Shown here: piece after piece, positions 10,701 through 16,986 of the stretch
Layout: every line of letters begins with the position of its first letter
Position numbering within the stretch: the first letter of the stretch is position 1
Origin: Nocardioides luteus
Lineage (GTDB): Bacteria > Actinomycetota > Actinomycetes > Propionibacteriales > Nocardioidaceae
Length of the DNA: 64,000 nt
Direction of reading: 5' to 3'
Assembly: GCF_014648595.1 (NCBI RefSeq)
Contig: NZ_BMRK01000008.1
Coordinates: forward strand, 62,001 to 126,000
Notes under the pieces: generated by a model
Databases searched by the model: none
What the model was told of the DNA's origin: nothing
What the model saw: the letters and a program-made list of their open reading frames with translations, nothing else
Translations under genes and position numbers: made by a program

Positions 10701-11162
10701 CGTGGTGTAGGCCAGCTGGGCCTCGACCTGGGTGTCCTTCTGCTGGATCTGCGAACGCAGGTCGTCGATGCCGTTCAGCGCCTGCTGGATCTCGACGATG
10801 CTGTTCTCGAGGTCCTTGTCCTCGCCGGCGTCGATCTCCTTCGCCTTGGCGCTCCAGGCCTCGATCGACTCGTCGGTCTTCTGCTGCAGCGGCCGCATGA
10901 CGATGTCCGGGACACCGCCCAGCGCACCGTCGCGCTCGAACAGGATGTTGATCGCGAGGTTGTAGGTGTCAGGCAGGGCCTGGGCGACGGTCTCGGCCTG
11001 GCGTGCTTCCGCCTGGGCTGAGAGGGCGCGCGAAATGCTCAACCCGCCGAACACCATCGCCGCGATGGTCGGGATGAGCAGCACGAAGATCAGGCGCGCT
11101 CGAATTCCCTGCCAGGGCTTGCGTTCCGTGCGGTGGGTTGTGCTTGCGTATGGCTCGGCCAT
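7779..11162 (-). CDS. cvnA: Conservon sensor histidine kinase (CvnA type)
   Basis: 1127-aa membrane sensor. TM1 is about residues 24-44, and an extracellular nitrate/nitrite-sensing (NIT)-type helical domain runs to about 325. TM2 is about 329-352, followed by HAMP. A kinase dimer segment with LDHLATRMRR (about 474) and an HATPase with LIENATNFSPP (about 549) and DLGIGMTPEEL (about 580) come next. The last about 470 residues are Pro/Gln/Gly-rich and probably disordered. The H-box is atypical, as usual for CvnA. The ATG has GGGAG upstream. It heads the cvnA-B-C-D operon; the signal sensed is unknown. Confidence 0.93.
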   Translation of the reverse strand: MAEPYASTTHRTERKPWQGIRARLIFVLLIPTIAAMVFGGLSISRALSAQAEARQAETVAQALPDTYNLAINILFERDGALGGVPDIVMRPLQQKTDESIEAWSAKAKEIDAGEDKDLENSIVEIQQALNGIDDLRSQIQQKDTQVEAQLAYTTVMNNLFGISAQMPTLENDEVFSKISAIGNVRPASEAMGTERVIMMKALSAKAIAQKNGKSTEDILKDEEFAELARAEAKWRLSTADYYVKTSDEIRQMLDELTNETTEQGSIGAPAHRVVNQVISSGSIERVKMTPDEYTEVSTQYIRGLQKMIVATAQEISDDVEQIKQDATRDAIIIGILVLGVLIFALAVGLVAARSILSPLSQLRRLAYNLANHDLPERVAYMNQAEGPVDTHVEPLDIARRDEIGDVADAFDAVHVEAIRLAGEQAELRTNVDKMFMNLSRRSQSLVERQLQLIDQLEANEQDPDDLANLFRLDHLATRMRRNDESLLVLAGGEIGHAARGPVPVLDVLRAAASEIEQFARVDIDSEENAEFEGAIAGDLVHLLAELIENATNFSPPDTAVTIRTFRAGPAAPLLVEIEDLGIGMTPEELDAANMKLRRATGLDADVARMMGLVVVARLAARHGLYIELVPNRPRGVVARVEMPVTTIVGAHAEAPAEQQQGFDAYAFQGGYGQQTGGYPTTGELPYEMQYGMPAYDAQPYAGGNPYDVPVGALPAPEAPAASAAAPPALPSRTPGASNHPNLANNGTGTFQQQGANGQSGQHNGFGQTGPHTGQQPAYGAVPPMPGDPGFEGPTSRTGSFPAQPQQFSGGQPQYGGDPFGGGQQPAQPPQQPAQSSGPQQNFLSNMLPVRKAEDLAARFPDGRFDPNTESGDLPRRDPGAQGGSPFGTDTGAFRTFERPNERTTPRTPPPGFGPDDDPFGPAGDAIAPGPMGPMAPEPTDSPNPLDSTTEVPILDDEGSSIFDDLQSEWFTRRRPLGARRAMEAKGDPLSDPLAAPNARAGKAPKPDAAPAPSGAEQQAEEQPAQDDEPTTPVSWSSPGDEGWRRAQELEQLQEQEPATVTQGGLPVRVPGQNLIPGAAPAVTPPTSGPRNMDARRTRGMSSFQKGVSRARNNPAEAESNPEGEEQQ

Positions 11163-11557
11163 TACTCCCTCTCGTGGCCTGTCACATCATTCCCGAGCGA
11201 GGCGTCCGCCCACAGTGGCGCACACCTCAGTCCCCCGCCGCGAAGTCTGCTGGCACCCGGGCGTGCCTGTCTGCAGTCTTTGGCGACGTAAACTTACGTC
11301 ATAAGTGGTCTCGATTACCAATGGTGTACGAAATCATTTGCAAATCTATGGAGGGGTAGGCGGGAGTATATGCCCCGCCGACGCGAGGGACGAGACGGCG
11401 AGCCTCCGTGGACGCCACCGAGGCCCTCGGGGTGCCCGTGGGGGGAATACCTCGCGCGTCTCTGGGCGGCGAGGACTAGGCTCTCCCGCGTCGGCCGTCA
11501 CAGTCGCCGGGCGACGTACGTCTGGAGCGCTGATGCGCGAGGAAGGGGCAAGCTGCC
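11163..11557. other. Divergent intergenic region with palindromes
   Basis: 395 nt without a gene between cvnA (leftward) and the cold-shock gene (rightward). It contains the only AT-richer stretch nearby (11281-11360), with palindromes GACGTAA-AC-TTACGTC (11285-11300) and ATTTGCAAAT (11336-11345). TAGGCT at 11477-11482 could be the -10 of the cold-shock gene, giving a leader of about 70 nt. I could not assign the cvn promoter with confidence. Confidence 0.6.
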
Positions 11558-11956
11558 GTGCCTACTGGCAAGGTCAAGTGGTTCGACGCCACCAAGGGCT
11601 TCGGGTTTCTGTCGCAGGACGACGGTCCGGACGTCTACGTCCACGCCGACGCGCTCCCCGAGGGTGTCGCCAAGACCTTGAAGGCCGGCACCCGGGTGGA
11701 GTTCGGCATCGCCCAGGGCCGCCGCGGTGAGCAGGCGCTCTCGGTGACCGTCCTCGAGCGCACCCCCTCCGTCTCCGGCCGCCAGCGCGCCGCCAAGCGG
11801 CGCAAGCCGGAGGAGATGGAGCTGATCGTCGAGAACGTCATCAAGCTCCTCGACGACATCCGCGACGGCTACGCCCAAGGCCGCCCGCCCACGCGCGAGC
11901 TGGCCAAGAAGGTCTCCCCCGCGCTGCGTCAGATCGCAGACGAGTTCGAGCTCTGA
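11558..11956 (+). CDS. Cold-shock domain protein with C-terminal extension
   Basis: 132-aa nucleic-acid-binding protein. Residues 1-67 are a cold-shock domain (GKVKWFDATKGFGFL with RNP1-like KGFGFL, then DVYVHADAL). A basic linker (RQRAAKRRKPEE) and a helical tail of about 50 residues follow. This long form (about 127-135 aa) is an actinobacterial type distinct from the 67-aa CspA. The GTG start follows GGAAGGGG. Confidence 0.93.
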   Translation: MPTGKVKWFDATKGFGFLSQDDGPDVYVHADALPEGVAKTLKAGTRVEFGIAQGRRGEQALSVTVLERTPSVSGRQRAAKRRKPEEMELIVENVIKLLDDIRDGYAQGRPPTRELAKKVSPALRQIADEFEL

Positions 11957-11975
11957 GTCGCTGGATCCAGGGCCG

Positions 11976-12683
11976 TCAGATCCAGCTGAGCTCGGGGATC
12001 AGGGTCTGGATGCCGACCGCCAGGCCGGCGACGTTGACCACGAGCAGGCCGAGGATCCACAGCACGGAGGGCACGCCGGTCAGACGGGCCAGCTGATCGG
12101 GGTCGGAGCCGCGACGGCCGCGCTCGCCCCTGCCGAGGAGCTCCAGCAGCGGCCTCGGCGAGGCGAGCAGGAGCAGCCAGGTGACCAGGGTGGCGGCGAT
12201 GGTCTGCGTGCGGCCGTCGGCATACCAGCTGATCGCGCCCAGTGCGGCGCCGAGCACCAGCAGGACGAGCAGGCCGTAGCCGTTGCGTACCCACAGCAGC
12301 AGCACGAGCATCGCCGCCACCAGCAGCCACAGCAGTCCCAGGGCATGGCCCGCGGCGAGCATGGTCGCGCTGAGCAGGCCGAGGAGCGCCGGGGCGAGGT
12401 AGCCGGCGGCAAGCATCGCCACCATCCCCGGACCTGTCGGTTTACCGCGCGAGAGCGTGACGCCGGAGGTGTCGGAGTGGAGCTTGATCCCGGCCAGCCG
12501 CCGGCCGACCAGGACCGCGACGACCGCATGGCCGGCCTCGTGGACCACGGTGACGCCGAGGCGTACGGTCCGCCAGGACGTACGCCACACCACCAGCGCC
12601 AGGGCGAGGAGGCCGGCTCCGATCAGCCAGGGGGCTTCGGGGACGGTCTGGGTCGCGGTGATCGTGTCCCAGAAATCGCTCAC
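11976..12683 (-). CDS. M50 family membrane metalloprotease
   Basis: 235-aa polytopic protein with the zinc-binding HEAGH at residues 48-52 inside the second hydrophobic stretch (RLGVTVVHEAGHAVVAVLVG), and several further membrane helices. This matches the short M50B-like site-2-protease relatives of actinobacteria. No PDZ domain is seen. Its start overlaps the larE stop by 4 nt, so the two form one unit. Substrate unknown. Confidence 0.88.
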   Translation of the reverse strand: MSDFWDTITATQTVPEAPWLIGAGLLALALVVWRTSWRTVRLGVTVVHEAGHAVVAVLVGRRLAGIKLHSDTSGVTLSRGKPTGPGMVAMLAAGYLAPALLGLLSATMLAAGHALGLLWLLVAAMLVLLLWVRNGYGLLVLLVLGAALGAISWYADGRTQTIAATLVTWLLLLASPRPLLELLGRGERGRRGSDPDQLARLTGVPSVLWILGLLVVNVAGLAVGIQTLIPELSWI

Positions 12684-13525
12684 CTCGCCGCCCTCTGGTT
12701 CATCGAGCCGGAGCGGAAGCCCCGGGGGTCGATCTCCGCGATGGGAAATCCTGCGTCGGTCACGGTCTTGAGCACCTCGTCGGCATGGTCGGGGTCGAGA
12801 GGCAGGAGGGTAGCCGACAGCTCCACCGTCGCCTTCTCCCCGTGGTCACGCACCCGCAGGTCGACCCGGGCGGCGTCATGGCCGCGGGCGGCCAGCACGC
12901 TGCGTACGCCCTGCTCCGCTCTCTCCACGCGCGCGAGGCGCCGCGGCGTGACCTCGAGGCCGTAGGCGATCCGGCTGGAGAGGCAGGCGGCGGCCGGCTT
13001 GTCCCAGGTGGTCAGGCCCCAGCGGCGCGATGCCTCGCGGATCTCGTCCTTGGTCAGACCGGCGTCCCTGAGCGGGGTGATCGCGCCGCGCTCGGCGGCC
13101 GCACGGATGCCGGGACGCAGCCCGTTGAGCCCTTCGATCGCGTCGTCGGCGTTGGTGCCGGTGGCGACGTGGGCCAGACCGAGCTCACGTGCCAGCGGGG
13201 TGAGGGTGTCGAGCAGCTCCGCCTTGCAGAAGAAGCACCGGTCGGTGCCGTTGGCGCGGTAGCCCTCCCGCTCCATCTCGTGGGTGCGCGGGGTGATCAG
13301 GCGTACGCCGAGTCTGTCGGCGAACTCGGCGGCCGGGTCGCGCTCGGCGATCGGCAGACTGTGTGAGTAACCCGTCGCGGCGGCGACGTTGTCGCTGGTC
13401 AGCGCCCTGGTCGCGGCCGCCAGCAGGAAGGCGCTGTCGGCGCCACCGGAGTAGGCGACCAGCACGCTCCCCCGCGCTCGGAGATCGGCGTCTAGGGCAT
13501 CGAGCCGTCGGTCGAGGTCGGACAC
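12680..13525 (-). CDS. larE: ATP-dependent sacrificial sulfur transferase LarE
   Basis: 281-aa PP-loop enzyme (SGGADSAF near residue 27). LarE activates a biscarboxylated pyridinium nucleotide with ATP and gives up a cysteine sulfur to make the nickel-pincer cofactor of lactate racemase-type enzymes. The sacrificial cysteine is retained in KPAAACLSSRI (near residue 180). larB, larC and larA are not in the window, so cofactor synthesis would need genes elsewhere, or the protein has another thiolation role. Confidence 0.88.
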   Translation of the reverse strand: MSDLDRRLDALDADLRARGSVLVAYSGGADSAFLLAAATRALTSDNVAAATGYSHSLPIAERDPAAEFADRLGVRLITPRTHEMEREGYRANGTDRCFFCKAELLDTLTPLARELGLAHVATGTNADDAIEGLNGLRPGIRAAAERGAITPLRDAGLTKDEIREASRRWGLTTWDKPAAACLSSRIAYGLEVTPRRLARVERAEQGVRSVLAARGHDAARVDLRVRDHGEKATVELSATLLPLDPDHADEVLKTVTDAGFPIAEIDPRGFRSGSMNQRAAR

Positions 13526-13534
13526 GCCTCGACC

Positions 13535-14614
13535 CTATCGGCGGGCTCCAGCCGTGTTGCGGGATCCGCGCATGACCAGGAGCACGATCCCGAGGACGAG
13601 GATCAGCACGGCGAGAACGCCCAGGACGACCACGGTGAGCACCATGCCGACGAGCGCCGCGCGCGTCGCATCGTGCTTCGCCGACCGGGTCTCTGCGACG
13701 ATCTCGTCGGCGGACGCCATCAGCACCTCGTGCAGCTCACGCATGAACCCGGTGCTGGCCTCGGTGAAGGCGTCCGGGGTCATGCGGACCGCGGCGACGT
13801 CGCCGTCTGCGACGACCTGGTTGACGGCCTGATGCACCGGGACCCCGACCGCCCCGTCCTCGGACGTGTCGGCAGTGATCCGGTCGAGGGCCTCACGCTG
13901 CTGATCGGAGGTCTTGGCGTAGAAGTCGGCCAGCCCGGCTCGGACGGCGGCCTCCGCCTCGGTCAGGGCGGTCAGGTCGCCAGCGCTGATCGGCCCGGCT
14001 TCGCGGGCTCGGGTCTTCGGCAGCGTGGCGGTCATGATCTTCCGCTCCGTGCCCAGCGACTCCCAGACCTGAGGCATCTTGTCGAACGCCTCGGCCCGTG
14101 AGTCGGCTCGGCCCTCCGCCGCGGGCACGTGGGTGGCGACGGCGAACAGCTCGCCGGCCAGCTCGGTGAACGGTTTCTGCATCGTGCTGGGATCGGCGTC
14201 CGCCTGCGCCCGGACCTCGTCGATGCCTTCGATCCCACGCGTGATCGCATCGAGCCGCGCGGCCAGCTCCTCGTCGTCTCGGCTGTCGATCTCCGCCGCC
14301 ACCTCGAGCCACGCGGTCGCGGCCAGGTCGGTGGACTGTCGGACCGGACGAAGGACCAGCGGAGGTACGCCGGCCGAGACGGCCTCTCGCTCGAAGCTCA
14401 CGGTGTAGGCCAGGTCGACCGACACCGGCAGCGTCTCGGCGATCGCCTCGGCCCGTCGGGACTCCTCGTTCTGGGCGAGCGCGCGGGACACGGCCAGTGC
14501 TCCGAGGACGCCGACGACGAGAGCGACGACGATCACCAGGATCAGTGCTACGCCGACGATCCGAACGCCCTTCGATGCGGGCGGACGGGTCGGCGCGTCG
14601 AGCGTGCCTGTCAT
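13535..14614 (-). CDS. Stand-alone nitrate/nitrite-type sensor domain protein without kinase
   Basis: 359-aa protein homologous to the sensing half of cvnA. It has an N-terminal TM (GVRIVGVALILVIVVALVVGVLGAL, about 18-42), a NIT-like extracellular domain, and a C-terminal TM (about 325-350) ending in a short basic tail RGSRNTAGARR. Shared landmarks with CvnA are SRALAQNEESRRAE, FYAKTSDQQREALD, GVPVHQAVNQVV and MTPDAFTEAST. HAMP and ATPase parts are absent. The ATG at 14612-14614 has GAGGA 5 nt upstream. Possibly a decoy or modulator of the conservon kinase (inference). Confidence 0.85.
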   Translation of the reverse strand: MTGTLDAPTRPPASKGVRIVGVALILVIVVALVVGVLGALAVSRALAQNEESRRAEAIAETLPVSVDLAYTVSFEREAVSAGVPPLVLRPVRQSTDLAATAWLEVAAEIDSRDDEELAARLDAITRGIEGIDEVRAQADADPSTMQKPFTELAGELFAVATHVPAAEGRADSRAEAFDKMPQVWESLGTERKIMTATLPKTRAREAGPISAGDLTALTEAEAAVRAGLADFYAKTSDQQREALDRITADTSEDGAVGVPVHQAVNQVVADGDVAAVRMTPDAFTEASTGFMRELHEVLMASADEIVAETRSAKHDATRAALVGMVLTVVVLGVLAVLILVLGIVLLVMRGSRNTAGARR

Positions 14615-14713
14615 GGGGTTCCTCGCTTCGGTACGGGTGCCGAACACTAGAGCAGGAGCAGCGCAGCGCGCCCGCGAATTCTCGATAGCGAGGGTCGCTG
14701 GGCCTCGTCTGGA

Positions 14714-14719
14714 TAAGGT
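14714..14719 (+). promoter_or_regulatory. -10 box of lepB
   Basis: TAAGGT exactly 6 nt before the lepB ATG with no ribosome site between, the pattern of a leaderless transcript. Confidence 0.55.
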
Positions 14720-14725
14720 CGAAGC

Positions 14726-15490
14726 ATGGGGGCAGAGCTGGAGGCATCGACCGATTCGGGCCGACGGCCGCGAGGCCTGCTGGGGTCGATCGCCGAGATC
14801 CTGATCATCGCGGTGACCGCGATCCTGCTCGCGCTGCTGATCAAGACGTTCCTCGCCCAGGCCTTCTACATCCCCTCCGAGTCGATGCAGCCCGGGCTCG
14901 AGATCAACGACCGGGTGCTGGTCGAGAAGCCGTCCTACTGGTTCGGCGGCACCCCCGAGCGCGGCGACGTGGTCGTCTTCGCCGACCCGGGCGACTGGCT
15001 CTCCACCAACCAGGTCGCCCCGCCGCCGTCCGGCTTCCGAGCCGTGCTCGCCAAGATCGGGCTCTACCCGACCGGCGACCACCTGGTGAAGCGGGTCATC
15101 GGGGTCGGCGGCGACACCGTCGAATGCTGCGAGTCGGGTCGGGTCGTGGTCAACGGGACGCCGCTGGACGAGACACCGTTCATCGCTCCCACCGACACCT
15201 GCAACGGGCCGATGGCGCAGGACAACGGGGCGTACGTCAAGGGCGGCTGCCGCGGTTGGAAGGCCGTCGTCCCGGAGGGCCACCTCTTCGTGATGGGCGA
15301 TAACCGGGAGAACTCGGCCGACTCGTCCTTCCACCTCTGCAGCCCCGAGCGGCAGGAGTCGGGTGACGACGCCTGCGACCGAGCCTTCGTACCCGTCTCC
15401 GACGTCGTCGGACGCGTCGCCCTGGTCTTCTGGCCCACCGACCGGTTCGGTCTCGAGCACCGCCCCGAGACCTTCGACTCCGTCGACTGA
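14726..15490 (+). CDS. lepB: Signal peptidase I
   Basis: 254-aa membrane serine protease that removes Sec/Tat signal peptides outside the membrane. One N-terminal TM (about 22-44) is followed by FYIPSESMQPG with the nucleophile Ser53, then LVKRVIGVGGDTVE with the general-base Lys near residue 122. The family box GDNRENSADS comes near residue 191. A Cys-rich insert (CCESGR...DTCNG...GGCRGW) may carry a disulfide. It converges on the RDD-FHA gene across a repeat array. Confidence 0.95.
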   Translation: MGAELEASTDSGRRPRGLLGSIAEILIIAVTAILLALLIKTFLAQAFYIPSESMQPGLEINDRVLVEKPSYWFGGTPERGDVVVFADPGDWLSTNQVAPPPSGFRAVLAKIGLYPTGDHLVKRVIGVGGDTVECCESGRVVVNGTPLDETPFIAPTDTCNGPMAQDNGAYVKGGCRGWKAVVPEGHLFVMGDNRENSADSSFHLCSPERQESGDDACDRAFVPVSDVVGRVALVFWPTDRFGLEHRPETFDSVD

Positions 15491-15494
15491 GGGA

Positions 15495-15700
15495 CCCTGC
15501 CGAGGCGTCAGCCCGGTCGGGCGAGGCGTCAGCCCGGTCGGACGAGACGTCAACCCCGTCGCCCGACACGTCAACCCCGCCGGACGGGACGTCATCTGCG
15601 TGACGTCTCGCCCGACGTAGGCGACGTCTCGCCCGACGTAGGCGACGTCTCGCCCGACGTGGGTGACGCTTCGGCCGACGGGGGTGACCTCTCGGCAGGG
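15495..15700. repeat. Two head-to-head arrays of a 21-nt repeat
   Basis: The left half holds about five direct copies of GTCGGGCGAGGCGTCAGCCC-like 21-mers (for example 15516-15536, 15537-15557, 15558-15578, 15579-15599). The right half holds about five copies in inverted orientation (15596-15616, 15617-15637, 15638-15658, 15659-15679 and a decayed one). Units abut without spacers, so this is not CRISPR. It fills the gap between the convergent lepB and RDD-FHA genes and could fold into one large stem, perhaps a two-way terminator. Confidence 0.85.
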
Positions 15701-15710
15701 TGGGGTTCGC

Positions 15711-16937
15711 TCAGGCCTCGCGGACGACGTCCATGGTGCGGTCGCCGAACTTGACCTTGTCGCCGTGGACGAGAGCGGCGGGGCGGCGGGCGCCGAGGGC
15801 TCGGGCCGCTCCCTGACGGATCAGGGTGGTGCCGTTGGTGGAGCCGCGGTCCATAACGACGAGCGTGCCGTCGGCGGCGACCTGGAACTGAGCGTGGGTC
15901 TTGGACAGCGACATGTCGCTCGAGGAGAGCGCCACCCGGTGGGAGACGTCCTCGCCCGGGCGAGGCTCGGGGCCGCGGCCCACGATGGCCAGGCCCTCGA
16001 CGACGAAGCTCTGGCCGGTGTCGAAGGTGACCCGCCAGCGGGCCGTCGCCGCGGGCGGCGGCGCGGGAGCGGGAGGTGCCGGCGGGGCGGGCTGCAGCAC
16101 CGGCGGAGCGGGCGGGGCGGGCTGCAGCACCGGCGGAGCGGGCGGGGCGGGTGGTGCGGGAGTGGGCGGCGCCGGGGTGGCCGGCGACGGGGTCGGCGGC
16201 GCGGGCGGCGTCTGCGGCGTCTGTCGGGCGACCTGACCCGGGACCTGGGTCGGAGCCTCCTGGGCCGCCTTCGCCGCCGCGGCCTGGTCCGCCGCAGCCC
16301 GAGCGGCAGGACTCTGCGTCGGGGCGGCCGGGGTCTGCGGCCGCTCGGCCGGCTCAGGGGTCGCCTCGGCCTGCTTGAGGCGCATGGTGGTCAGGTTGAC
16401 GATGCGGCGCGGCGCGGGCGCCTCCTCCTCCGCCTCGACGACGGGCGCAGGACGTACGTCGACCACGACCGAGCCCGCACGGCGGTCGTGCCAGCCCTGC
16501 CGCCGGCCGCGCTCGTCCATCGCCGCGACCCAGGCGAAGGTGGCGGTGCCGATGCCGAGCGTCGGGATCGTGCAGAGACCGAGCAGGGCCTGGCGTACGA
16601 ACGCCTTGCCGACGCCGATGGGACGGCCCGCGGCTCCGGAGTCATCGCTGACCACGCGGAGCCCGAGGGCCATCTTGCCGGGGGTCTTGCCCCCGGAGCC
16701 GGTGAGGATGGTGCCGACCAGCCAGACCACCAGCACCACGCCGGCGATCAGGCCGATGCCGGGCAGCGGGTTGTCGTTGCGGAAGAAGACCAGCCACGCG
16801 ACGAAGCCCGCTGCAGCGAAGATCGCCCAGGCGATCACACGGTCGATGGCGAACGCGTAGAACCGGCGGTCCGGCTCTGCGATCGCGGCCTCGGCCGCAG
16901 GTGCAGGTGCAGGTGCCGGAAAGCCGGCAACGCTCAT
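15711..16937 (-). CDS. RDD-FHA domain membrane protein
   Basis: 408-aa protein. An RDD transmembrane domain (RRFYAFAIDRVIAW, then GGKTPGKMALGLRVV) spans about 18-160. A Pro/Ala-rich linker with duplicated PAPPAPPVLQ units comes next, and a C-terminal FHA domain (VGRGPEPR, SLSKTHAQF, DRGSTNGTTL) follows. FHA domains bind phosphothreonine, so it is a likely target of Ser/Thr kinase signalling. The ATG at 16935-16937 has GGAGG 7 nt upstream. Third gene after a PP2C phosphatase and a second FHA gene. Confidence 0.9.
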   Translation of the reverse strand: MSVAGFPAPAPAPAAEAAIAEPDRRFYAFAIDRVIAWAIFAAAGFVAWLVFFRNDNPLPGIGLIAGVVLVVWLVGTILTGSGGKTPGKMALGLRVVSDDSGAAGRPIGVGKAFVRQALLGLCTIPTLGIGTATFAWVAAMDERGRRQGWHDRRAGSVVVDVRPAPVVEAEEEAPAPRRIVNLTTMRLKQAEATPEPAERPQTPAAPTQSPAARAAADQAAAAKAAQEAPTQVPGQVARQTPQTPPAPPTPSPATPAPPTPAPPAPPAPPVLQPAPPAPPVLQPAPPAPPAPAPPPAATARWRVTFDTGQSFVVEGLAIVGRGPEPRPGEDVSHRVALSSSDMSLSKTHAQFQVAADGTLVVMDRGSTNGTTLIRQGAARALGARRPAALVHGDKVKFGDRTMDVVREA

Positions 16938-16986
16938 GCCGCCGCCTCCGAGCAAGAGAACGGCGGCACGAGCGAGACCGGGTGGA

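Noticed and set aside
14615-15595. Upstream extension of the stand-alone sensor frame through lepB and the 21-nt repeats
   Set aside because: The extension is antisense to signal peptidase and repeat DNA; the ATG at 14612-14614 has a good ribosome site and a signal-anchor directly after it.
15495-15700. CRISPR array
   Set aside because: 21-nt units abut one another and invert in the middle; no spacers.
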